DNA from: Dendrophyllia cribrosa | Lineage: Eukaryota > Cnidaria > Anthozoa > Scleractinia > Dendrophylliidae | Reading direction: 5' to 3' | Length of the DNA: 64,000 bases | NCBI GenBank assembly: GCA_024195265.1 | Contig: JAJLRJ010000005.1 | Span: 47,424,894-47,488,893 of the forward strand | Part shown: positions 44,031-55,800 of the stretch, piece after piece | Numbering within the stretch: position 1 is the stretch's first letter | How the letters are laid out: every line of letters starts with the position of its first letter | Notes under the pieces: generated by a model | What the model saw: only the letters and a program-made list of their open reading frames with translations | What the model was told of the DNA's origin: nothing | Database searches by the model: none | Translations under genes and position numbers: made by a program

Positions 44031-44900
44031 TCAGAGAGAAATACCACAAATATCACACTTAAGGTGATCGTTTTGTTCATATGTTCATTTACAGTTCAAC
44101 CAATTTCATTAATACAACTTCTATTCTCGAGCTAATCTGCTCATAACAGCAAATCGTAAATAAATAGATTCCAAGAATGAATACAAAACAGCATTCGATT
44201 CTCATCAAGAATACATTAGATTTAGAAGCTGCCTAAACTGTGTTGCAAAGTCGAAAGATAAACTAATCCAAAAATCCCAGCTCTCTGGTTATATTACACA
44301 TATCTTGACTTGTATTACTAAAAATAATATAAAATAAAAACTATAAAATGTCAATCAATTCCTGGTTCTTAGGTTGGTAAAACTATCAAGTGATTATCAA
44401 ACTTCTTTTATAATGCTAAATTAATACCATTCACACCCATAGCAAATAGCCGATGAGTTGGGCCAAAAAAACATTTCTTTGGCAAAAACACATTTTCTTA
44501 ATTTTCTTACCATGTTACCCTTTTAACTACACCCAAGTACACTAAATAATGCTTATTTTTTCTCGAGTTCGTAAACAATTTTATGTACTTCAATTAAGTT
44601 AAAGATTTTCACAACTACACAAGTTAAGCATACAAAAAAGCATGTCTCAGACATCAACTGTAAGATACCCAGTCACAAGTTAAGGTTACCAAAAACTTCC
44701 CTTTCATCTGTGCATGCGCAGATGACTAAGGTGAGTACAAGAAACGAAAACGAGGCTACCACAGTCTAATCTCGTTCCCAGGAGACTCTTTGGGAACGAG
44801 AATGATCAGTCAGGAATCACGGTTGCACATCGCACACATGCGCGACACATGCCCAGAATGGACTCTGACCTATCAACCCACGGAAAAATTATGCATATTT
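44031..44900 (-). other. probable KIDINS220 3' UTR
   Basis: This is the sequence downstream of the KIDINS220 stop on the minus strand. I saw no canonical AATAAA on that strand close to the stop. The 3' end is not determined, and no other feature was recognised. Confidence 0.35.
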
Positions 44901-46276
44901 TCACACGCAAGTCTCACTTTTCTGAATGTGTTCCTCACTGTTTTTAACCTCCACGTAAGTTGGTTTCGGCTTCGGCGTGTAAGATCGGAATTTAGGCACT
45001 TTGTGATCGTTCACGTCTGTTGATTTAGGCCTGGAACGACGGTGCGGTAATAACCGTTCCTCGCTTTCAGAAACTGATGAAACGCCAGCGTCTACCTGAA
45101 ATCGAGACATAAGCGGCACCCAAGGGGAGTCCCCTTGGTCAAGAGTCGAGCTATCATCGATGGGCGGTGGGGGAGGTGGAAAGTCATTTGAGTCACGACT
45201 AAACCGATTCAAGTCTTTCTCCTCTTTTGGAGGTTCAGGGATTAAGGGATCTGACGCCTGCGCAAAAGGTTCTGGTTCGTCGTCCGAATTGACCAGCGGA
45301 TGATCGTGAATGTTATTCACGAATTTCGGTGGATGTTCAATGGTGACGACATCCGTGGAAGAATAAGGCCTCGCCATCATTCTGGGCTCTGGTAACGAAT
45401 TCTGCCGAGTTGAGAGACTCGGCGTAGACTTCTCGTGACTGAAATCAACTGAGACGGACTGGAGAAGAGGTGATCGAGGTGAACTGGAACTGCTGCTACT
45501 ACAACTTCTACTTCCGGAAGCGCTGTTACTTCGTTTGACGGCCACAACAGCCTTAACCGGCCCATTTCTGTTCCTAGTCAGCACAATTGGCGCAGGGCGA
45601 CCAACCTCCGCGCTGTCTTCCGTGTCAAAAAACAGCGAATTGTTGGAAGGTTTACGCTCTTGGACGGGTTCCATTATCTGTAAAGGTTGTAGGCTTTCAC
45701 AAGTGCACTCGATTCCAGGCGAACTGTTAGTTTTCTTCTTTTTCCACGCCGAATCAGCTTGCTGAACTTTAAAAGGGTCGTTTTCTTGGTCAGATCGCTC
45801 TCTTTGATCTTCCGACTCACTAAAAGTGATCAAATCCGTTCCGCACGGGGCAGGGGCAGGAAGCAAGCCTTCATTATCATCATCATCATCATCATCATCA
45901 TCGTCAAACACTGCGGGTACCTCGGGCTGAGGAGGTAGATTGTTATCGTCCTCAATAGAAATAAGAACACTTTCATTGTCAATTTTACTTTGCTTCTGAC
46001 CAAAATTATCAACCCTATCAGCCGCTTTAGCTTCTTCGCCCTCGTCTTCAAACATCTCATCATGTTTCATAACGTTTTCCTCTTTCTCCAGTTCCGTCTC
46101 TGCCGTGTCGACAGTTTCTCCGTTATTGTCCCCCTCGTCGTCGCTCTCCGCCACCGAGGGAGGCTGCAGAACTATTTCCGGGGCTTTCGATGGAAGAGAA
46201 TCTTGTGGAACTTGTTCCGCTGAGTCCGACCTGCTCCGCGCAGACGCGGTCAGCGGACTGGCGTGATCCCATGCGC
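44901..46276 (-). other. KIDINS220: KIDINS220 last exon: disordered acidic tail with PDZ ligand
   Basis: This exon encodes 457 residues plus TGA. The tail is Ser/Glu/Asp/Pro-rich with a run of ten Asp (GAT repeats, about 45870-45903 on the plus strand), a KKKK cluster, a Ser-rich stretch ([11 protein letters not shown]), a PPPPPP motif and a basic [11 protein letters not shown] segment. The final four residues, ETCV, fit the class I PDZ ligand pattern S/T-x-hydrophobic. Human KIDINS220 also ends in a class I ligand (ESIL, from memory) that binds syntrophin. Apart from the end, similarity to human is weak. Confidence 0.88.
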
Positions 46277-49200
46277 CTGCAAATGGAGACAATACCACAT
46301 CAAACATAAATGGCAAATGAAATGGGGACCAGCTAAACGGAACATTAGATGGCGTTACAAACTTGACAGATGCAGTTATTGATTGGCTTAAGAAAAACCC
46401 AGATAAAAATTTAGTATATATTGTTTTGCGTTTCAAGTTGACCCTGACCAAGGGCTTTCTGACTATGTACCGGTTCTGCTTTGATTCCGCAACACAATTA
46501 GAACTAATCGACCTTCTGTTCACATTATACCTGGTATCCGGACAGCTTCTTGTTACGTTATTTTTTTATTATTTCGAATAATCTGTGCATGAGGAAAATG
46601 GAAAAAGATACCTGGTGAGCATTGTCAAAAATTACGTAAACTTTTCGCGCCCGAAAAGCTACATTATGTGCAGAAAATATACCAACATCGATTCACTTTT
46701 TGTTGATTTTAAAAGCTAACTAAATCCTTAGTTGATGAAACAAATCAAGATGGTTTGCCGGCTAAGAAACAAACCCCAGGCCCGGTTCTTTTTTCATACG
46801 GTAGAAAAAGGTGAAAATACTGTGACGGTATAATGTCAACAGGTGCGATGTTTGTATCCTTGTAATCATGAACATTATCCCAAAACGACTTGTTCTGAGT
46901 TTGCTCTGTAGAATATTTTTATCCATTTTTGTTGTGAATTTGGTTACATTTGGCAATATAGAACTGTTTTCAATTGAGTGTCGTAAAACCAAAACCAAAG
47001 TAATCACTCTGGCCAATCACAACAGGCGCAGACAATCCAATGAACCAATCAGAGCTTGAAGCAAATACGTGTAGCCGGCGCCAAGCGCGGGAAACGCCCG
47101 TGAGCAAGTCACGATTGGTTTTGGTTTTTACTTCTGATTGGTTGAGAAAGTGGCACGAGATGTTTTAGCCAATCACAAAGCGTAGCAATACAAAACCGAA
47201 GCAATCACAAAATAGTTAACTATTCTTAGGTCATTGTAAAGCGCTTTAGAACTTTGGGATAAAGCGCTATATAAATCTTTTATTATTAATATTATTATTA
47301 TTATTACATAATTTTCGACACTCTATTGAAAACGCTCCTCTAACACGGAAATTTCGATATTTCGGCGTATCAGTGTGACTTTAAGGGGCTAGAAAATCAT
47401 CTCAGTCGTGTAGTTCTGATCAAGCTTACCGGCTTCCGATTATCCCTCCGCAAAGTTTAAAACAGAGGAAGTGGAAGAAAAGAATAGACAGTTCGTATGC
47501 ATGATTCTAACCTGAAGATGTCTTGAGTAGGTGGCAGTTCATCTCTCCTGGACTTACACATCTGCTGTTCGTGTGACTGGAAGAAATGATCGAGTTCAGA
47601 TGATTACAGTGGGACTAGTGTGAACACGAAAGGAGAGACACGAGTGTGCACAAATGACGGTGAAACGTACGAGAAAGACAAGCTACGAATGCACACCATG
47701 CTAAACGGGATAAGAAATACAGTCAACTCCCGCTTTACTGGATAGACCTCTATGGGACAGTGGTTTGGGGTTCGTAATTTTCAGTATATTGTATTTGTCG
47801 TGACTTCAACTCGCGTCCGTTATAACGGAGCATTTCATACAGCGATGTATTCGTAAGGCGGGTGCTGACTGTAATGTATTCAGTTTTTTTTAACTATAAG
47901 GCAGGAAGAAGTGACAACAAAAATAAAGAAAAAAGGATTGTAAGAATTACGGAAGGTGAGATAACTAAGAACGACGAGCGTATCATAGCCGCGGGGGTGG
48001 GGCAACAGCCCCGGGGTGGGGGAGGGGGGACTCCCATATAAAAAAGACGGGCGTGCTCGTCGTACCTTTAAGGGGTCAAAATCTAAAATCTAAAATCTAA
48101 AATGACTAATTATCGCGGCACTTTTCTGGATATTGAGACGAAAACGATGTGCTGTTTGAGAATTGGTCCCTCTGAGGGGTAAATTCCATTTGAGCCACGC
48201 CCATTAAACGAGATTCTTGTCTGACCTTTTAGAGCGTTTTTCGAAAATTTCCGACGAGCACACCCGTCACTTTTATCTGGGCGTCATAACAAGCGTTATG
48301 TTTTCATTCAAGACGTACAAATTTAATACTACGTAACGCGTTTATGCCATTACAAAGTTAATTCTCGAGTCATACTGTGCGGTCTTGCAACTTTTGTGTC
48401 TGTGAATAAAATTGTTACATGTGACTGTTCAAATTTACTGTTTGTTATGCTGCACATGGTGATGAGTCCGTGTATGAAATGCTAAAGTTCTACTGAGCAG
48501 TACTTTTCTGTATCCGTTTCTGTAGTGGTGTTTGATATGCTATACAAGGTGGTTCTAACTCGATCATTCTAAAACAATATTAAGGAAAGTAAAAGGCGTA
48601 AACACATACATACCACATAATGCATTCCGGACCAGGATTTCGGGCCGTTAGTACCCATGCGCGGAAAAGCTGCCAATCACCAAATGTCATGTTCATGATC
48701 TGCCCCAGTTCATTCAGGTCACACGTGGACAAGACTTTACCATTAATGTTATTCTCTGTGATGACGGCCTGATATGTCGAGATCTGTCTCTGATCCAGGC
48801 CTTCTAACTCGGCCACCTGAAAACCACGTATAATCGATTGGCAAAGCTGAACAAGCGATGTTATTAGAGTTGAACTGGGTTTAGAATACGTCACGCTACT
48901 TAGCAACCGCTCCAGGTAATTTGAGTTCCTGGCATGCGTTTCTCAAAACACTCGAAGACTTTTCGGGCAGGAAAGCGATTTTTGAAATTCAATCTCTTTC
49001 AAGTGGATGTGAAGTTTTAAAGCCCGAAAACCAGTGCAAAGTTTTTCGTCGACTTAATATTTTACTGCTTAGCTTTCAAAACGAATAACATAGTTTTTCG
49101 GGCCGAAAAGTCTTCGAGAGTTTTAAGAAACGCACCCCGGGTCCGGTTGCATAAGGCAACCCCTAGTAAGATTACGTGGGAGTTTTCTGCAATAATTCCC

Positions 49201-49829
49201 TTAGCGATAATTCTACCGATGGCTGGTTAACAAGTTCAGGAAACACAAAGAGGGCGCAAGAAAATTCTTCGCAATGCAGGGAATGGTTGCAGAAAGTCCA
49301 GAAAAGTTGCTTTATGCGGCCGGGCCCCGGACATAAAGTACAACATATCGTGCAATGTCTACATGTGTACTGCACCGTTTGTCCACTTCTGAAACTGTTG
49401 CACGCAATATTGCCGAAGTAGAATTGGCATTAAGCGCAAACTACAATTTAATTACATTAAAAATCACAAGCAGCTTTTTGAGCGATTGTGTTTATTAGTA
49501 AGCATCCTTCCGTCCACGTGAGACATGAGACGATGGACATGTTGTCTGTTACTGACCTGTTTACAAACATCCTCGATAGTTAGAGAGGCTAAGTTTGCCT
49601 GTTTGTTAGAAGATGCCGTGGCGCCAACCTAAGATGAACAAAACTTCAAATTAATATCACCATCGTGCTTGTACTACCGCAAAACGACAAAAGTTAACAC
49701 GATTTTCCCGCCTTTACAGTCACCCTTTGCTATGTGGCTGTCAGTGGTTCCATGATTTCTGTGAAAGTATCGTGCATGATAAATAACAAGACAGGATCGC
49801 AACCCAGTTTATCCGGCTATCATCGACAT

Positions 49830-49876
<47 letters not shown>

Positions 49877-52800
49877 GCATCAAACTAGACAAGGTATCGT
49901 TTACGCGAATTACCATTCGAGGTGGTTTTTCTGCCAGTATAGGGCAGATTATTTTCTCGAGATATTAGTCATTCTGGCTACCCTGTAAATCCGAGTGAAA
50001 TAAAGTTTATGTAGGTACTACTTATCGTCGTGTAAACGGGCCTGAAATTAATGCAGTTCTCTTACCTGAAGATGCAAATTGCCTTTTCCCACACTTCCAG
50101 TGTCAGATTTATTACCAATCACGGAACTTCCAGACTGCAAACACTCCACCATCTGCCTGCGTAAGGACGGGTCCAAGTGCACGGTACACGGCAAAAAACG
50201 CCGCACGTCCGCCGTGCTCAGCAGCGGGAAATGACTGGCCAAGAACGTTTCGAAATAAACTGGATCTCCATCAACAGCACAATCAACTTCATTGATAACA
50301 GGCATCGCGGACAGCGTGGCTTCATAAAGATCTTTTAACGAGACGTTGTCTTGTAGACGGGTATTGGTGTCTTCAATAAGCAGCACCAACCATGATGTCT
50401 TGTAAGGCCATCCATCCACTACGCTCACCCAGGCAGCTAGCCGCTTCCATGAATACTCAATACCGCGGGCGCGCAGCAAGCGGCATGTCAAGGAGACGAT
50501 ATTCATGAGACGCTTTACACCCAGCGGATTTACAGTTTCGTTATCAGCAAGAACTTGCGCGAGATCAGTGGAAATCCTGCGCCGTTCCTCGAGCTCCAGC
50601 TCTCGATCAAGCAGCTTTTGATGATCCAAACACTGCTCCTCCTCTTCCCGCGAAGGCTCGTACAACATGGAATGATGCAAGTCCAAATCAGGATGCATCC
50701 GACTTGCCATCCCGCCATTGCAATTGTGCAAGTCACGTGAAATTCTCTGAGGCATGCTGTTTTCAGCGTCGTAGTCCAGCATTTCGCCATCCCATTCTAG
50801 CTCGTCCCCAGTCACGCTCGTTCTTTCATGCGGAGCTGCCGTGCCAGACTGCGACGGAGCCTCACCCCTGAGGGTCCCCCTGAGGTCTTCCAGGAGCGTG
50901 ACCACCCCGGGGGGAAGCACTCCTGTGTAATTTGTTTTGGGTTCCGGAAGGTAGAAAGGCAGCTGCACGATGCTTTTGAGGTAATCCGACGCGCTAATGT
51001 GCGACTCACGCAGAATACTGCTGAAGCTTTGATCGATTGCGCGGATGATTACTCTGGGGTCTAATGCCATTAATATAATGAACGGCGCGTCAGGATCAGT
51101 GAAAAGCAAATTGACTGAATCAAGCAGCTGAAGAACTTTGGATTGCTCTGAGTTATCCAGTCCATCAATCAGAATGACAACCCGAGTTTGATGTCGCATA
51201 AACCCATCCACACAGTTCACCAAGTCTGTCAGCAATTCCACTTCTTGTTTCAGCGCGTGAATGAAACCTTCTTCTTTAAGCCCCAGTTGCGTTGCTACAA
51301 CTGAAATCCTCTTTTTCTGCGAGAAAACCAGTGAGTACAAAATGGAGCACAGCGTGGGCAAGTGAACCAGTACAGCTACACCGACAATTGATGCAGAAGC
51401 GATCTCGATGCCCGTAATAACAGATCCACCGTCGGTTCCGTATACTTTGAAGAACACGATTCCGATTAGTCCAAACGCGAGAATAATCAGAAAGATGGTA
51501 AACGTGGGCACGCAACAGCAACATCGTTTCCAGCGCGCCTCGGTCATCGTTGTCTCATCGTACTCAGAAGGCTGGGATCGAAACACTCTGTATAACCTGG
51601 TCACGAAAAATCCAAACTCTTTCTCTATGACATCGCATAGCGTTTCAATCATTCCAACCAACGATGCGGCTTCACTTCCACTGCACGTTAATTTGCTGAA
51701 GTCTGTGAACAGGAAGCGCACTGGCAAATTAGGTTTCGTTGCGCTGGAACACGGAGGAATACAGAAGACAAGCTGGCATAACAGTTTAACCGTGGCTACC
51801 GCGTTTGTGACGTAACCGCCGATACCACAGGACGGTTCACCGCGGTTATAGCGCCTGTCCGCTATATACGCACACAGGAACAATAGGTAACACGCTAGAA
51901 AGATTCCAATGCCCACAGCTATCCCCGCGGCGAGGTTGACAGTGGCTGCGAGAAGTACGCCAATTACGGTACAGAAGACCAGAAGAAGGACGAATATAAC
52001 GCGAGAAAAGTGAAACATCGGACGCAGATCTTGGTGGGCAAATTCGCGCATCTCCTCTGTAACAAAACAAGGAAAGGAGGACAGTCAGCTCCCCCCGGAA
52101 TATTGATTGCTAACTGTGCGAGGAACGGGTGTCTGCTGCATGTGTGCGTGTGAAGAGGGTTGGGGTGGGGAGATGAATCATGACATTTTTTCTACACCGG
52201 GCGATCGACATCGTGTTACTTAGCAACATTCCTGAAGAAATCCGTGGGCTCAGCTGGGCGTTAGTAGTTACGGAGTTCAAGCATTTACCCTCCCTTATTA
52301 AACTACGGTATAAATAACGGAAACTTGCACGTACAACATTCAGGGCTGAAGAAATCTTTAACGAATCAGAGTACATGTAATGTCCAGGATTGCACGTTAG
52401 CCCATGATAGACTTTACAAAGTGTTCTCGCCTATAAAAGTCCACCATAACACACAAAGAAGTAATATAAAAAAATGACAAATAACTGTTAATATGAAGTA
52501 TGCGTTAAACAATACTTGCGTGCAGTCCTGGACATAAGTGAAGAATCAAAGATCGTCTAAAAGAAGTCACTCAATCAACCTTGTACCCATTGCCTTCTCT
52601 ACTTTCAAAATAGTTGGGCATGCGTAGAAACCCATGGACTGGGCTGTCAAAATACTTTGTCACGTGACACATGATAAGATGCCGTCTTCAGAGGTTATTT
52701 CCAGCTGTTGGCAGTCAAATTTGTTTTGCTGCAATCTGGAAACCTGTTTCAAGCGGAACAAATACGCAACCGGCAAAGTCCTCCACGATTCTTCTACTCC

Positions 52801-55800
52801 CAGCCCGCCATTTTGAAAGCGGATAAGGCTCTGGGAACGAGGTTGGTCTCTCGCTGTAATCTTGTTCCCAGGGTCTCTCTTATTTTCGTTCTACGGACAT
52901 AAAGAAGAGAGACCGTGGCAACAAAGTTGCTCTCAATAGGCCATTTCCGAGTTGCCTTTAGCCTCTCTATCAAAGCGAGGCTAGGTGCGAAACCTTTCAT
53001 ATGAAAATGAGTTTTCATTCACATGCAAATAAAACTTATTTGCATGTGAATGAAAACTCATTTTCATATGAAAGGTTTCGCACCTAGCCTCGCTTTGATG
53101 GAGAGGCTAAAGGCAACTCGGAAATGGCCTATTGTTATACCTTGCAGTCTGCGCATGACAAAAGACTTGCCACTTCCCCAACGCGCATACATTCCTACAG
53201 TCAGCGGCATGGTGAGCGAAGGCTCACAGAGCACGTCCGCGAGGGCACTGGTGTACACTTCGTAACCCATGACTTCCTCGCTGCACTTTTTTCCGGGAGT
53301 AAACAAACCTGTTTTAAAAAAAGTTGCAAAATAAAGCTTGATAAAAATTTTAGTGAGGGTGTATGTTCCAGTTGAAAGAAAGAACTGAATTACTCATGCA
53401 GAAATATCGAACTTAAAATTTGTCATTTACATTTTTTAATATAAACTTATGTGAATATATGTAACTCAATGATATTAAGTATTTATCGCGACTTCTCTAA
53501 ACGCGCAAATATGCAACACCAATCGAAAAATTGTCACTTCACTACGAAATTCATTAAAACCAAGTAACTTAATCCTTTCGTCAATCGCTTCATTCATTTT
53601 CTAAACGACTTAAACGTTTTTTTCTAGACCTGGTGCATTATCACTAGCGATATTTCGTGCAATTGCGAATTCACTATTCATAGTTTTCCTTGTGACTGTT
53701 TCTGTGACCTAAAAAACTTAACACCCAAGAGTGCCAAAAATCAAAATTTAAGAAAAATCCTATATTTCATTTGGTAAAACATTGAAAAACAAATGGTACC
53801 ATGCAAAAGTACTGCCGAAGAGGTCTCATTTGGATGGTCACACCATAGGATTTCGTCCACAGACTCAAAAGTTAGAACTACACTACATGTCTCCATAATT
53901 GGCATTAACTGACATATCCCAGTCCAGTCTTACCAGTTCCAAAGATTTGTGTCAGCAAACTATGTTTGTGTTGCCTGTCGATGTTGTATGGAGTTTCCCC
54001 GGCTTTATTTGGTCGATAAAGCAGACGAGCGTCCTTCGGGTTCCTCAATAGAAGCTCGCAGATCCGTCGGTATCTTCCTCGTACCGCGATGTGAACCGCT
54101 GTATCTCCTCGCTGCAGAGAAAGAATAGATCATCAAACTGAAGCAACGATCAATTATCATGTGAAGATCGTATTTTCATGAGTTTATGGGATGCGGTAAT
54201 AGGGGATGGGTGAAAATATTTGAAAAGGGAGAATATCCTCCAGGGGGTCTCCCATAGTATAAAAATGACGAGGGTGCTCGTCGGAAATTTTTGAGAAACA
54301 CCCTTAAAGGTACCAGAATCTCGTTTGATAGACCTGGCTCAAATATATTTTTACCCCAAAGAGGTACCAATTTTAAACAACACAAGACATATTCTGGCAT
54401 ATTTGTTTCGGCTCAACACCCTAAAAGGTACCGCGATAATTCTAATCATGGTCATTTAAGATTTCAGCAACCTAAGCGGTACCAATATACAAATTTTGAC
54501 CTCTAAAACGTACGACAAGCACACCCGTCATCTTCATATCGATATGTCAGTTTTTCGACTAAACTTTGTTATACCGTTTGGCAGGTTTTTCGTGATTCCA
54601 TTTTGTTTATTTCTAGACAGCAACTGGAGCCCTAATCTGATTATGTCTTTGGAATTGTGGAGCGAGAAGCAGAAAGCGCTTGACGAAAACATCACGCGCG
54701 CGTTGGTCACTTCTGTCTAAACAGTCAACTAAAACTGAAATAGCTTGAACTAATAGTAAGTAACTTGATTGATAAAACCTACCCTATCTGCTACAGAAAC
54801 ACTAGCGCCCTTTTCTAGCAGAAGCGAGACGATACCGGTGTGTTTCTTCTGTGTTGCTCGAAGAAGGGGAGTCTCCCCGTCCTATAATTAAAATTAAAAT
54901 CAGAGACAATATAGTATTTACAGTAGTCGTATATGCACCCTTGACCCTAAGAGTGATTAAAAATATCGATTCTGCGTAGGTAGGACGAATTCACCATGGA
55001 AACGTAGTGCTTGGATGGTTTCATTTCAATGGTCGCGTAAAAATTATTCATTTAATTAAAAATAAGAACCAACTCATGTCTTATGGTTTAGCTCGAAGGG
55101 ACAAACAACAATCAAATCTAGTTTGCGGGCAGGCTTCTCCACACGAGGAAGAGAGCAAAATATCCCCTGTCACCCATCCCCTATTTTTCTCGTTTCTTCA
55201 AGTAGAACAGCCTAGTCATTGAAGAACAAGTTAACTTAGAAAACCAAAGTGATAGCACTTTCATCCGAGTTTTCAGTTTTTTCCCTGATTCCGCTTGAAT
55301 TTGGCCTGAGAGATGACGTGTCTCCATTGCAGGCTACATGAAAGTATTCGTACTTAACTAGCGAGGAGAGAATAGTTTACACTCATAAAAAAACTTACAA
55401 GGGATAAGATTAAGCAAGACGTTAATGCGAATGGACGTTTTCATTTTGTAAACAGGTCTGTCGCCATTTTGAATTGAATTGAATACCTTGTTAGTTGTTT
55501 CTGTGTTGGCGCCGGCGTCGAGCAGTTCTTTTACGATCAAGACGTGGCCCTTCTCTACCGCGTGAAATAACGCTGTCTTTCTTTCCTGAGATGGGAAACA
55601 AATAACAATGAAATATTTCACACGACATTTGTGATATCAAGCAGTTCTCTCAGTATAAAAAAGCATGTATATATTAATAGAAATCTTTAACATATGCTGA
55701 GTTCATTATTACAGGACACAATAGTACAATCAAAACAAACTCATTTACCATAAATAAAACAAAACGGTGACGTAAAATTAGCAGACGATGAAATAAGTTT

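Noticed and set aside
49734..49988. Plus-strand ORF with a 14-His run
   Set aside because: It comes from the (ATC)15 microsatellite in an intron of the opposite-strand gene.
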